A stretch of DNA of 64,000 nt from Robertmurraya_A mangrovi (GCF_034427655.1 NZ_JAXOFX010000004.1:62001-126000); one strand, 5' to 3'. Counted from the first letter of the stretch, positions 7,661-16,251 are shown. Numbers and translations: made by a program. The notes: generated by a model not told the origin, from the sequence alone.

Positions 7661-9298
7661 TTGATCCTTTTAGACTATATTATCAATCTTTCTATATTTT
7701 CACTTTTGGTAAGTACACCTTTAGTAATTGGATCTTTTATCAAACATAAGTTCAATCAACCATTTAGAAATATGAAGTTATGGATTAGCTTATATGCTGG
7801 GGTGGTTTCGTATATTTTGGTGATGATGTCCTTTCAACAAGATGGTTACTCTTATGATATTCGATACGCCCCTGTTATTTTGATGTTTTCGTATTTTGGC
7901 CCCATACCAGGAATCATTACAGGTGGATTTGCTTTAGCAGCACGCCTTCTTTCTAGTGGAAACTGGTATCCTGCCATTCTGGGTTGGACCTTTATAATGG
8001 TCAGTTTTTCTCTTATTTATATGTTTATAAAACACTACTCAACAGCTAAGAGAAATACATATTTATTTGTAACGTATTTAATCGTTTATGTAATTACGGT
8101 TCCGATTCTCTTTAATATATTTCGTAATCAACCTCTATTCCATCTTCAATACGTCCTATTTGTAATGTTAGGAGTCATTATTGGTTCATTATTAATCGAG
8201 TCTTACGTAAACCTATATAAAACCATAGCAGAAAGAAAGAAAATGGAGAAGACACTGGCTGAAAGTGAAGCAAAATATCGCTTGATTGCTGAAAATACTT
8301 CTGACTTAATTATGGTTTTAGATCATAATCAATCTGTACAGTATTATTCTCCTTCTCACCAACTAGTATTAGGTTTTGATAAGGGAGATCTAGTAGAAAT
8401 GGATCTGGGAAAACTCATTCATCCTGATGATTCAAAGATGTTTGGTGATTGTATAAAAGCGATGTTTGAGAATAAAGGTTCCATAACATTGGAGTTTAGA
8501 TTAATTCATAAGGAAGGAAATGCTATCGAATTCGAATCTAGATGTATGCCTGTTAAAGGTAATGATGATTCAATAGAACATATCGTTATTGTTAGTAGGG
8601 ATATTTCAGAACGAAAAAAAGCCGAGGAGATTTTACTTCAATCAGAGAAATTATCGATTGTAGGGGAGTTAGCAGCTGGAGTCGCACATGAAATTCGCAA
8701 TCCACTTACAACGATTAAAGGTTTTATTCAACTATATCGAAGTGAACTAGGTGCTACAAAATATAACGATTTAATTTTAAGTGAATTAGAGCGGATTGAA
8801 GTAATAACTAGTGAGCTTCTATCTCTAGGGAAACCACAAGCAGTCAAACTTGATCGAGTCAATTTAAAGGATTTACTTGATGATACGTTAGAATTACTGG
8901 CTCCACAAGCGAACTATGATGGAATTCAATTTAAAATGAAAAGTAATGGTGATGCCTTCCCTGTTATCGGGGAAAAAAATCAAATAAAACAAGTGTTTCT
9001 CAATATTCTCAAAAACTCTATGGAATCAATGGAAAATGGTGGAGAAATAAAAATTCACTTAACTAAAGATCAAGAAGGCATGTGTAGCATTTCAATCGAG
9101 GATGAAGGATGTGGAATACCGGAGGATCTACTCCCTCGTTTAGGAGAGCCTTTCTATAGTTTGAAAGATAAAGGAACCGGGCTAGGGATTATGATTTGTC
9201 ATAAAATTATTAAACAACACCATGGTAGTATTCATTTGAGTAGTATGGTCAACAAAGGGACTATAGTTGAAATTAAACTTCCTTTAGTTATAGAGTAA
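7661..9298 (+). CDS. PAS-domain sensor histidine kinase, sporulation-kinase type
   Basis: A 545-residue membrane kinase. Residues 1-195 hold about six hydrophobic segments resembling the 5TMR-LYT sensor domain. A PAS domain spans about 210-320, then HisKA with His343 in GVAHEIRNPLTTIKGF, then HATPase with the N box (NQIKQVFLNILKNS) and G boxes. The phosphorylation motif is like that of KinA-E, which feed the Spo0F phosphorelay, and no response regulator gene is adjacent; both facts suggest a Spo0F or orphan kinase role (inference). The TTG at 7661 is chosen because AGGTGGGAG lies 4 bases upstream; an ATG at 7616 would add 15 residues without a good ribosome site. Confidence 0.85.
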   Translation: MILLDYIINLSIFSLLVSTPLVIGSFIKHKFNQPFRNMKLWISLYAGVVSYILVMMSFQQDGYSYDIRYAPVILMFSYFGPIPGIITGGFALAARLLSSGNWYPAILGWTFIMVSFSLIYMFIKHYSTAKRNTYLFVTYLIVYVITVPILFNIFRNQPLFHLQYVLFVMLGVIIGSLLIESYVNLYKTIAERKKMEKTLAESEAKYRLIAENTSDLIMVLDHNQSVQYYSPSHQLVLGFDKGDLVEMDLGKLIHPDDSKMFGDCIKAMFENKGSITLEFRLIHKEGNAIEFESRCMPVKGNDDSIEHIVIVSRDISERKKAEEILLQSEKLSIVGELAAGVAHEIRNPLTTIKGFIQLYRSELGATKYNDLILSELERIEVITSELLSLGKPQAVKLDRVNLKDLLDDTLELLAPQANYDGIQFKMKSNGDAFPVIGEKNQIKQVFLNILKNSMESMENGGEIKIHLTKDQEGMCSISIEDEGCGIPEDLLPRLGEPFYSLKDKGTGLGIMICHKIIKQHHGSIHLSSMVNKGTIVEIKLPLVIE

Positions 9299-9318
9299 TT
9301 ACATCGTTGAGGTAGATA

Positions 9319-9780
9319 ATGAGATATTTAACAAAAGAACTATACATCTCCCATTCCTTTGAGCAGTGGGAAGAAAATTATAACAAATATCTAGAAGAAT
9401 TCCATCGACTAGAACCCCGTTTTACTAAAAAAGCTTATAAATTTTTCTCAAGTTACTCTTTTCATGATGCAGAAATACTAGGCTTTGAAATAAAACGTCA
9501 ATACCCTAACCTTATGTATCCATTGGAGATTATCATCACCGTAAAAGATTGGAACGATGATAGTATCTGGGAAATTAAATATAAAAGAGTAACTAATTAT
9601 GAAATCAATATTTCAAAAAATAGTGACCAACATTACCTAGGGATCTGGGGTTACCAAGAGTTTCTGCCTGTTAATGATAAAATCATTTCCCATGAAATTA
9701 TGATGATTCCACAATGTGATACTCTAAAGATAGAGTTTGAGAATAAACATATACAGATCAATAAAGTAAAGAATAGCTAA
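9319..9780 (+). CDS. Hypothetical protein, possibly related to DUF4085
   Basis: A 153-residue soluble protein, rich in aromatic residues and with no signal peptide or membrane segment. The opening MRYLTKELYISHSF recalls the start of DUF4085 proteins of Bacillus, but the rest is too diverged for a firm call. The stretch SSYSFHDAEILGFEI is a likely conserved core. GAGGTAG lies 8 bases before the ATG. It follows the histidine kinase by 20 bases and may be co-transcribed with it. Function unknown. Confidence 0.65.
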   Translation: MRYLTKELYISHSFEQWEENYNKYLEEFHRLEPRFTKKAYKFFSSYSFHDAEILGFEIKRQYPNLMYPLEIIITVKDWNDDSIWEIKYKRVTNYEINISKNSDQHYLGIWGYQEFLPVNDKIISHEIMMIPQCDTLKIEFENKHIQINKVKNS

Positions 9781-9889
9781 ATGAAATGACTGAATGCCCC
9801 CTTTTGCAGTCGAGGAAATCTAACAGAGAAACATGTAAATGGTAAATTAAGGGGTTTTATATTAGGTAAAGATAATTTGTCTATGGATA

Positions 9890-10021
9890 TTTAAAATACA
9901 ATTAAAATCTTCTCGTGGGGAAGTAGATTTAGAGCTTGATGCTAAGACAGGTAAGGTCATCAAAGTAGATTATGATCATGATGATGACGACGATAATGAT
10001 GATTTTGATTTTGAAGATTAA
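9890..10021 (+). pseudogene. Remnant of a PepSY-domain protein (C-terminal end)
   Basis: In one frame the end of this stretch reads SSRGEVDLELDAKTGKV, then a run of Asp-rich residues and a TAA at 10019-10021. This is the typical last strand and acidic tail of PepSY proteins of Bacillus. The frame has no start codon and an upstream stop at 9863-9865, so only the tail survives. The rest of the 303-base gap from 9781 holds no other recognisable gene. Confidence 0.6.
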
Positions 10022-10029
10022 TACTCATT

Positions 10030-10071
10030 TTAAAAGGCTAACTCTGATTTACAGAACTAGCCTTTTTGTTA
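10030..10071. terminator. Bidirectional terminator upstream of the rocB stop
   Basis: Arms AAAAGGCTA and TAGCCTTTTT around a 14-base loop, with A and T tails on the two sides. Confidence 0.75.
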
Positions 10072-10083
10072 TTCTAATATAAT

Positions 10084-11736
10084 TTATTTCAGTAACTCTC
10101 TAATAACCAAGTTGGTTAAATTAGGGACAATTTCTAATGAGAAAGATGTTTCCATACGCTCTAATTTTTTATGAGCATCTACCCCATAAGGTCCAATATT
10201 GATAACAGGAACATTGATATCTCTAATGTCTTGATAGTCAACAAAATGTTTCGTTCCCCATCCAGGGTTATTATTAGAAACAGCCTGAATCCCTTCTTCA
10301 TCATCACTTAGCGCTACGAAGCTCATATCAGAGATATAAGGGAAGAAGTTTCTAGTGACAATTGGGTGTGGATATTCTGGTTGTACTTGTTCTACTGCTA
10401 AATCTAGAGCATTAATTAATACTTGCTCATTGTCTGTTTTTCCTGATAGTTCAATTCTAGGTGAATATAAGGAAGAGTAGAAAAGGATAATAGCTGGACT
10501 CTTATCACTCATCCATTTCCAAGCTTCTTCTACTACTCTAGCCGCAAACATTCGAGTATCTAATGTAATGTCTAGTAAAAGGTTTTCTTTAAACTCATTC
10601 ATATGTTGTACATAAGCATCGCCATTTTCTTGAATCAGAAGCTGTTCCATTTCTTCATAGATATACACTCTTGGTTGCCAAGAATGGCTCATATATGGCT
10701 CACCGCTAATAGCACAGAACTGTTTATATCTTTCGTCAAAAGAAGATAGAGCCGCTTCAAAAGCAATAGTTGCTTGTTCTTTTAGCTTCACTATAACTTC
10801 TTTCGGTGACCAAGAATGGATAAAAAAGTTGTAATATACATAAGCAGAAAGGGCTGTTTGCACCGTATAAGAAGGTTTTAAATCAGTTTGTTTTAACGAA
10901 ACTGGCGGAACAGTCGTTTCTCCTAATGCCTCGTTACAAAGTTCAGGGTTATAGTTAATTTGTTTAGTTAATTCTGCTGCTATGAAATTTGGATCAAGTC
11001 CTTCAAAGCATGACCCAACATGAGTTTCAGCACCTGTTATAAAGAACGATGGTAAAAGTTTTCCAACTGTCCCCTTATAGATGTAGCGGTTTTCATCTCC
11101 TTCAAAACGTGGAGAAACAAAATCCGCATTGATAGCTGCTACATAATCAAAGTTATGTTCCTCTTTCCAGCTTTTAAATGTTTTTAAAGCAGATAGTACC
11201 CCATGAGATCCGTCTTCTTCATCACATTCAGCTAGAAAAACAAGATTTCCATCTAGCTCTTCTGGGTGTTCAGAATAATATTTTAGTAGGTAAAGGTGGC
11301 TCGCCACTCCACTCTTCATATCTAAAATCCCTCTACCAAAAAGCCAGTTACCAGACTCTAGATGTTCTCTAGCGGATGCTGGTAAATCTTCATTTTTCAG
11401 TGCCTCCATTAGCTCGTCTGGAGAGCAAGCCAAATCTTTCAATTGATTGAAATCATCAATTCCAACCGTATCCATATGACCCATAAGGATAACCGTTCGA
11501 TTACTCGTTCCTTTTGTCCCTTTAACGAAAGCTAAAACATTATGTCTTTCATGATCATCATTGATCGTTTGCTCTAGAGTGATATGTGTAGGATTATTAG
11601 TAAAGTATGGAAAAGAAGAAAGTAGAGTGTATAAAGAATGGGCGATGACTTTTTCACCATCTGTGTTAACAATACTCTCAATATTTACGAGTTGTTTCGT
11701 AAAGGCTAGTACTTCCTCGCGACATTGTAGCTTCAT
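10084..11736 (-). CDS. rocB: M20-family peptidase, RocB-like (arginine utilisation)
   Basis: A 550-residue cytosolic metallohydrolase of the M20 clan. Zinc ligands and catalytic residues are visible: His87 in GHMDTVG, Asp139 in RGILDMKSG, and the Glu pair in ECDEEDG (173-174). Length and the inserted C-terminal region match RocB of B. subtilis, a poorly characterised protein of the arginine/ornithine degradation regulon. The substrate is unproven; an acylated or peptide-bound amino acid is likely. It stands alone on the minus strand, divergent from a lysine-riboswitch-controlled importer. No sigma-54 promoter (the usual rocABC control) is visible upstream, so control may differ here. Confidence 0.85.
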   Translation of the reverse strand: MKLQCREEVLAFTKQLVNIESIVNTDGEKVIAHSLYTLLSSFPYFTNNPTHITLEQTINDDHERHNVLAFVKGTKGTSNRTVILMGHMDTVGIDDFNQLKDLACSPDELMEALKNEDLPASAREHLESGNWLFGRGILDMKSGVASHLYLLKYYSEHPEELDGNLVFLAECDEEDGSHGVLSALKTFKSWKEEHNFDYVAAINADFVSPRFEGDENRYIYKGTVGKLLPSFFITGAETHVGSCFEGLDPNFIAAELTKQINYNPELCNEALGETTVPPVSLKQTDLKPSYTVQTALSAYVYYNFFIHSWSPKEVIVKLKEQATIAFEAALSSFDERYKQFCAISGEPYMSHSWQPRVYIYEEMEQLLIQENGDAYVQHMNEFKENLLLDITLDTRMFAARVVEEAWKWMSDKSPAIILFYSSLYSPRIELSGKTDNEQVLINALDLAVEQVQPEYPHPIVTRNFFPYISDMSFVALSDDEEGIQAVSNNNPGWGTKHFVDYQDIRDINVPVINIGPYGVDAHKKLERMETSFSLEIVPNLTNLVIRELLK

Positions 11737-11975
11737 TTTATAACCTCTTTTTCTTGTAAAATATTTTTAATCTAATATTTAAGCCAGTCGAATCGTATCG
11801 CTAAAAATGTATATCAATATTAAAAGATTCGTCAAGTTATTTTTAATAGAGTAAATCACTATATTGGAAAATATATGTATATTAAAACAGTTGTTGCACA
11901 TATGGAAAATTTACTATATAATCTTTTTATTGTTTCGTTAAACTAAATATAAAATCCTCATCTTTAAAAGCATTG

Positions 11976-12160
11976 AGATGGGGTAGAGGTCGCGATTTAT
12001 ATTAGTATTCCGCCTGAGACTCAGTGAAGTCGATGAAAGCGGGAAAAAGGATAAGTCGCCGAAGCTTCTGAAATCACTGCTTTCAGAAGGCTGGGGCTGC
12101 ACTCGAATAGGGGCAGAACTGCCATATATCCAAACGGTTATGTGGAGAGCTATCTTTTTT
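11976..12160 (+). ncRNA. Lysine riboswitch (L box)
   Basis: The leader has the ordered conserved blocks of the lysine aptamer: GGGGTAGAGGTCGCGA at the 5' P1 side, TTAGTA, CCGCCTGAGAC, GGATAAGTCGCCGAAGC, a stem (CTTCTGAAA with TTTCAGAAG), CTGGGGCTGCA, and GGAGAGCTATCTT closing P1. The GGGGTAG and CTATCTT arms pair, with G-U pairs. A terminator follows. The layout is that of an OFF switch: bound lysine favours termination before the ABC importer genes. Confidence 0.93.
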
Positions 12161-12184
12161 CAACGCTTTAAGTGAGGGTGTCGT

Positions 12185-12219
12185 AAAACACCGTCCATTT
12201 CCATAGGCGGTGTTTTTTG
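12185..12219 (+). terminator. Riboswitch-controlled terminator
   Basis: Stem AAAACACCG (12185-12193) and CGGTGTTTT (12208-12216) with a T run, placed between the lysine aptamer and the first gene. It is the probable expression platform. Confidence 0.85.
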
Positions 12220-12273
12220 TTTGATTTAGTCTATTAGGCTAGTAAATACATACACAAAAGGGAGGAAACAAAA

Positions 12274-13077
12274 ATGAAAAGAATGTTGATTTTAGTCATG
12301 GCTGCTCTTGTTTTAGTTTTAGCAGCATGCGGAAGTAAAGAAGCTAGTAACTCTGAAGGTAGCAAAGAAGCAGGGGAAAAGGCAGATTTACAACTTGTTA
12401 ATGAAGGCAAACTGACTTTTGCTATGAGTGGTGTTTATCCACCTTTAAACTTTAAAAAAGATGGACAACTAACTGGCTTTGACGTGGAAATTGGTGCTGA
12501 AATTGCAAAAAGAATCGGTTTAGAATCAAACCCTGTAACTAATCCTTGGGAAACGATCATTCAAGGATTAAAAGCAAAAAAGTATGATGCAATCATCGGA
12601 AGTATGACAGCAACTGAAGAACGTGACAAACAAGTAGACTTCACAAATCCATACTACTTATCAGGTGCTCAAATCTTCGTTGCTGAAGGAAATACAGATA
12701 TTTTATCTAAAGAAGACTTAAAAGGAAAAACGATTGGGGTAATCCAAGCTTCTACTTGGAAGGATATGGCTGAAGGTTTATCAGACAAAGTAAAGGGATA
12801 TCCACTAGATGTAAATGCTCTTCAAGACTTAGCTTTAGGACGGATTGATGCTGTAATTACAGATAAAATCGTTGGAGTTAGTGCAAAAAATGAAGGCGGC
12901 CTAAAAATTAAAGCTATTGGTGATCTTCTAAATGAAGACCGTGTAAGTGTTGCGGTTAACGAAGGAAATACAGAGCTTGCGAACAAAATTAACGAAGCTA
13001 TTCAATCTATGATTGATGATGGAACGTACGAGAAAATCAGTATGAAATGGTTTAACGAAAATATTATGAAAAAATAA
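12274..13077 (+). CDS. Amino-acid ABC transporter binding lipoprotein, probably lysine
   Basis: A 267-residue lipoprotein: hydrophobic signal peptide with lipobox LAAC (Cys19), then a periplasmic-binding-protein class 3 domain (GVYPPLNFKKDGQLTGFDVEIG, ending KWFNENI). It captures the substrate at the outer face of the membrane. The family alone suggests a polar amino acid; the lysine riboswitch immediately upstream makes lysine the best assignment. GGGAGGAAAC lies before the ATG. A hairpin separates it from the permease and ATPase genes, which complete the importer. Confidence 0.9.
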   Translation: MKRMLILVMAALVLVLAACGSKEASNSEGSKEAGEKADLQLVNEGKLTFAMSGVYPPLNFKKDGQLTGFDVEIGAEIAKRIGLESNPVTNPWETIIQGLKAKKYDAIIGSMTATEERDKQVDFTNPYYLSGAQIFVAEGNTDILSKEDLKGKTIGVIQASTWKDMAEGLSDKVKGYPLDVNALQDLALGRIDAVITDKIVGVSAKNEGGLKIKAIGDLLNEDRVSVAVNEGNTELANKINEAIQSMIDDGTYEKISMKWFNENIMKK

Positions 13078-13155
13078 GACAATTTCTCTAAGAAGAAATC
13101 GACTTTTTAGATTTTGCACAAATACAACCATCTTTGCGAAAACAACCAAAATAAG

Positions 13156-13179
13156 AGTGCGTGTATACGCACTTTTTTT
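13156..13179 (+). terminator. Intra-operon attenuator hairpin
   Basis: Stem AGTGCGT (13156-13162) and ACGCACT (13167-13173) followed by a run of seven T, between the binding protein and the permease gene. It probably reduces downstream expression, like the hairpin at 294. Confidence 0.7.
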
Positions 13180-13198
13180 ACTAGGAGGCGATTGTTAG

Positions 13199-13882
13199 AT
13201 GACTTTTTGGCATAATACCATTGGAATCCTTAATGAACATGGATTGGCTTTCTTAAAAGCCTCATGGATGACAATTTCCATAACGGCAGTTTCGCTATTA
13301 TTGGCCATGGTAATAGGACTTATGTTTGCGGCCTTTAAAATATCATCTTCTAAGCTATTAAATCTAATTGCAGACTTGTACATCGGGATTATTCGTGGAA
13401 CTCCTTTAATCGTACAAATCATGTTTTTATATTACGGAATAGCTAATATTGTAACTTTAGATAGTTTTACGGCAGGGGCACTAGCACTAGGCATACATAC
13501 GGGAGCCTATATAGCGGAGATCTTCAGGGGAGCAGTCCAGTCCATTGATAGAGGGCAAATGGAAGCTGCTCGTTCTCTAGGGATGACAAAAACACTAGCT
13601 ATGAGAAGAATTATTTTTCCGCAAGCATTTAAACGTGCAATTCCGCCACTTGGAAACCAGTTTATTATTAGTTTAAAAGATTCCTCACTAGTAGCCTATA
13701 TTGCGGTTACAGACTTATACAATACGGCGTTAACGGTTCAGGGGGAAAACTATTTACCGTTTGAAACATACTTTGTTGTTGGTATTTATTATTTAATTAT
13801 CGTTCTTATCTTTACTTACTTTACAAACAAGATTGAGAAGAAACTAGACGTAAGTAAACCGAAGGAGGCGACTATTGCATGA
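13199..13882 (+). CDS. Amino-acid ABC transporter permease, HisM/GlnP type
   Basis: A 227-residue membrane protein with about five transmembrane segments and the EAA loop MEAARSLGMTKTLAMRRI. It belongs to the His/Glu/Gln/Arg/opine permease family and probably works as a homodimer, since only one permease gene is present. AGGAGGCG lies 7 bases before the ATG. Its stop overlaps the start of the ATPase gene (ATGA), so the two are translationally coupled. Lysine uptake is inferred from the riboswitch that leads the operon. Confidence 0.92.
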   Translation: MTFWHNTIGILNEHGLAFLKASWMTISITAVSLLLAMVIGLMFAAFKISSSKLLNLIADLYIGIIRGTPLIVQIMFLYYGIANIVTLDSFTAGALALGIHTGAYIAEIFRGAVQSIDRGQMEAARSLGMTKTLAMRRIIFPQAFKRAIPPLGNQFIISLKDSSLVAYIAVTDLYNTALTVQGENYLPFETYFVVGIYYLIIVLIFTYFTNKIEKKLDVSKPKEATIA

Positions 13883-14601
13883 TTGAAATCAAGAATCTAT
13901 CTAAATCCTTTGGGCAGTTACAAGTATTAAAAAATATTGATTTAGAAATTAAACAGCAAGAAGTCGTGGTGTTAATTGGAGCAAGTGGTTCTGGAAAAAG
14001 TACACTTCTGCGTTGTATAAATTTTCTAGAAGTAGCTCAAGGTGGAGAAATCAAGATTGAGTCGGAAGTCATTAATCCTACAAAAACAAATCTTAATAAG
14101 GTTCGAGAAAAAGTAGGAATGGTTTTTCAGCATTTTAATCTTTTTCCTCATAAAACCGTTCTTGAAAATGTGATTGAGGCTCCTATTTACGTAAGAGGAC
14201 AGAAAAAGGAAGATGCCATTGTAAAGGCAAAGGCCCTTCTGAAAAAAGTAGGTTTAGAAGACAAAGCGAATTTCTTTCCTGATCAATTATCAGGTGGACA
14301 AAAACAGAGGGTAGCCATTGCAAGAGCTTTAGCAATGGAACCTAAAGTGATGCTATTCGATGAGCCAACATCAGCCCTCGACCCGGAACTTGTTGGTGAA
14401 GTATTACAAGTTATGAAAGACCTCGCCAGTGAAGGAATGACGATGGTTATTGTTACACATGAAATGGGCTTCGCAAAAGAAGTAGCAGACCGAGTCGTGA
14501 TATTAGCGGATGGTTATATTATAGAAGAAGGACACCCTTCTGAACTTTTTGATAATCCAAAACATGAACGAACGCAAAGGTTTTTAAATCAAATATTGTA
14601 A
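13879..14601 (+). CDS. Amino-acid ABC transporter ATP-binding protein, GlnQ/HisP type
   Basis: A 240-residue ATPase with Walker A GASGSGKST (about 34-42), Q loop in GMVFQHFNLFPH, signature LSGGQKQRVAIARAL, Walker B VMLFDEPTSALD and H loop THEMGFAKEVADR. All catalytic positions are intact. It powers the importer with the preceding permease and lipoprotein. An intrinsic terminator 12 bases downstream ends the operon. Confidence 0.93.
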   Translation: MIEIKNLSKSFGQLQVLKNIDLEIKQQEVVVLIGASGSGKSTLLRCINFLEVAQGGEIKIESEVINPTKTNLNKVREKVGMVFQHFNLFPHKTVLENVIEAPIYVRGQKKEDAIVKAKALLKKVGLEDKANFFPDQLSGGQKQRVAIARALAMEPKVMLFDEPTSALDPELVGEVLQVMKDLASEGMTMVIVTHEMGFAKEVADRVVILADGYIIEEGHPSELFDNPKHERTQRFLNQIL

Positions 14602-14613
14602 TAATGAATATGG

Positions 14614-14645
14614 ATACCGTACTTAAGTGAGTGCGGTATTTTTTG
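14614..14645 (+). terminator. Terminator of the lysine importer operon
   Basis: ATACCG pairs with CGGTAT, with an extended imperfect inner stem, followed by six T. Confidence 0.75.
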
Positions 14646-14748
14646 TGATTCATCTTTCGAGTTGTCAGGGATATTAACCACTAAACTCGATAAACTTCCT
14701 CAAGGTTTAAAAATCACAGTTATAGGAGAAAATGTTTTAATGTTCTGA
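14644..14748 (+). pseudogene. Possible gene tail remnant
   Basis: An open frame without a start codon ends at a TGA at 14746-14748 and reads like protein (FELSGILTTKLDKLPQG, then LKITVIGENVLMF). It is about 34 codons and may be the end of a deleted gene. I do not recognise the family, and chance is not excluded. Confidence 0.3.
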
Positions 14749-14773
14749 TAATAATGAGAGGAGAACAAAAACA

Positions 14774-15241
14774 TTGAGTACTGTAACGAAAAGGAAATTT
14801 ATTAGTATTGGTAGTTTTATATTAGGTTTTGGTTTTTTTGGAGCTTTAGATGGGATTATATTTCATCAAATACTTCAATGGCATAGTGTCATTATGGATA
14901 CTACTCGAGCAGGACAAATTGTTAGTGATGGGGTATTTCATTTAGCTGTAACCATTGCTTTAGTAATAGGTGGATTTTTACTTTGGCTCGGAGGCAATCC
15001 AACTGAGCACACGAAAGGACTCAGAATGTTAATCGGAGGCTTTCTAATTGGAGGAGGGACCTTTAACTTTGTAGAAGGAATCATTAATCATCATATCCTC
15101 CAAATTCATCGGGTGAAGCCGGGTGACCCGAATGCCTTAATGTATGATTTACTTTTTTTAGCTTCTGGAATCCTTCTAATTCTTATAGGGTTTATGATTA
15201 GAAGAGTAGCTACATCTAAAATGAAAGCAATGGATGCTTAA
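14774..15241 (+). CDS. DUF2243 membrane protein
   Basis: A 155-residue protein with four hydrophobic segments. The histidine-containing motifs DGIIFHQILQWH (about 27-38) and EGIINHHILQIHRVKPG are diagnostic of DUF2243. The conserved His residues in or near the membrane suggest metal or heme binding, but the function is unknown. Start is TTG at 14774, supported by GAGAGGAG 11 bases upstream. It overlaps the extended frame of the next gene, a His-rich secreted protein, and both probably form one operon ending at the 15726 terminator. Confidence 0.85.
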   Translation: MSTVTKRKFISIGSFILGFGFFGALDGIIFHQILQWHSVIMDTTRAGQIVSDGVFHLAVTIALVIGGFLLWLGGNPTEHTKGLRMLIGGFLIGGGTFNFVEGIINHHILQIHRVKPGDPNALMYDLLFLASGILLILIGFMIRRVATSKMKAMDA

Positions 15242-15257
15242 AAGTAAGGTGAAATAT

Positions 15258-15716
15258 ATGTACAGGATCATCAGTTTCATCGTTATATTTTCATTTGTTT
15301 CTACGATGTTATATTTTCATAATCTAAATAGCCATCATACTATGTCTAATCATCATACAGCTAATCATCATGCTCATGGTGTTTTTGAGATTCCTTCCAA
15401 TAAGAATGTACCCACGATTCATGGGTGGGTAAAACAAGATTTATCTGGTAGTTGGCTTCTTAAAATTGAACCGGAGAATTTCTCCTTTACACCTGAGCTT
15501 ATAGGAACAAAAGATGAGTCTTACAATAAAGGTCATGCTCATTTATATATTAATAATAAAAAAGTAAATAGATTATATGGCTCCTATTACAATCTGGATC
15601 TCCTTGAAAAAGGAACTCATCATATTAAAGTATCCCTCCATGCAAATGATCATCGTGTGCTTACCCATCAAGGAAAAGAAGTTGCTTTTGTGACAACGGT
15701 AAAAGTAAATAAATGA
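15258..15716 (+). CDS. Secreted or membrane-anchored His-rich protein
   Basis: A 152-residue protein with an N-terminal hydrophobic segment (IISFIVIFSFVSTML) followed by a His cluster with repeated NHH/SHH (about residues 25-45). The C-terminal half resembles small extracytoplasmic beta domains that hold HAHLYINNKKV. ATG 15258 is preferred because AAGGTGA lies 6 bases upstream; an in-frame ATG at 15234 would overlap the DUF2243 gene. Its pairing with DUF2243 and the His cluster suggest handling of a metal such as copper or zinc outside the membrane (inference). Confidence 0.7.
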   Translation: MYRIISFIVIFSFVSTMLYFHNLNSHHTMSNHHTANHHAHGVFEIPSNKNVPTIHGWVKQDLSGSWLLKIEPENFSFTPELIGTKDESYNKGHAHLYINNKKVNRLYGSYYNLDLLEKGTHHIKVSLHANDHRVLTHQGKEVAFVTTVKVNK

Positions 15717-15725
15717 CATAAACAG

Positions 15726-15757
15726 AGAAGCCCATAGTTACTGAGGCTTCTTTTTTT
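15726..15757 (+). terminator. Terminator
   Basis: Stem AGAAGCC (15726-15732) and GGCTTCT (15745-15751) with a T run. Confidence 0.85.
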
Positions 15758-15807
15758 GCGTTATATCCCTTCTTCTGTAAGATGTTCTAACATAAAATAT
15801 AATTACT

Positions 15808-15824
15808 GGTTAGATTTTCTTACA
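15808..15824 (+). promoter_or_regulatory. TnrA/GlnR box upstream of tnrA
   Basis: GGTTAGATTTTCTTACA matches the 17-bp box TGTNANAWWWTNTNACA at every fixed position except the first. A TATAAT follows at 15854-15859. The box centre lies about 50 bases before the expected transcription start, the position used for TnrA activation in B. subtilis. Positive autoregulation of tnrA is the likely role. Confidence 0.75.
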
Positions 15825-15893
15825 AATTAATAAAAAGTGAAACAGGTACCATGTATAATAAATGAAACTGAATTGTGAAGTGGAGGAGAATGC

Positions 15894-16220
15894 ATGAGTG
15901 AAGAAGCTTCATATAAGGATAAAAAGGTCATAACGATTGGGGTAGTTAGTGAGCTAACAGGATTAACAGAGAGACAAATTAGATATTATGAAGAAAGAAA
16001 GCTCATTTTCCCTGAGAGGGCGGATAAAGGAAATCGCAAATATTCATTTAATGATATTGAAAGATTAATAGAAATTGCCAATAAGAGAGAGGAAGGGGTA
16101 AGAACTTACGATATTAGGCAAGAAATGATTAAAAAGAATAAGGAGTTAGATCAAAAGGTGCGAAAAAACATGCTAAAGGGACAAATCAATTCACGATTTG
16201 GAATACAAAAGGATCGATAA
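15894..16220 (+). CDS. tnrA: Nitrogen-control regulator TnrA (MerR family)
   Basis: A 108-residue regulator closely resembling TnrA of B. subtilis: N-terminal SYKDKKVITIG, a winged-helix DNA-binding domain (ELTGLTERQIRYYEERKLIFP, in which the recognition helix and wing are clear), and a short C-terminal segment (GQINSRFGIQK) like the region that feedback-inhibited glutamine synthetase binds. TnrA is active under nitrogen limitation and turns on transport and assimilation genes. GGAGG stands before the ATG. It differs from GlnR by its context: glnA is not adjacent. A TnrA box precedes the promoter. Confidence 0.93.
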   Translation: MSEEASYKDKKVITIGVVSELTGLTERQIRYYEERKLIFPERADKGNRKYSFNDIERLIEIANKREEGVRTYDIRQEMIKKNKELDQKVRKNMLKGQINSRFGIQKDR

Positions 16221-16225
16221 AATAT

Positions 16226-16251
16226 AGAGAGTCCCATGAGGCTCTTTTTTT
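16226..16251 (+). terminator. Terminator of tnrA
   Basis: A short stem, AGAG(T/C)C-type, closes around CCATGA and is followed by seven T. Confidence 0.7.

Noticed and set aside
11737..11900. Sigma-54 promoter for the rocB-like gene
   Set aside because: I looked for TGGCAC-N5-TTGCA upstream of 11736 on the minus strand and found no acceptable match.
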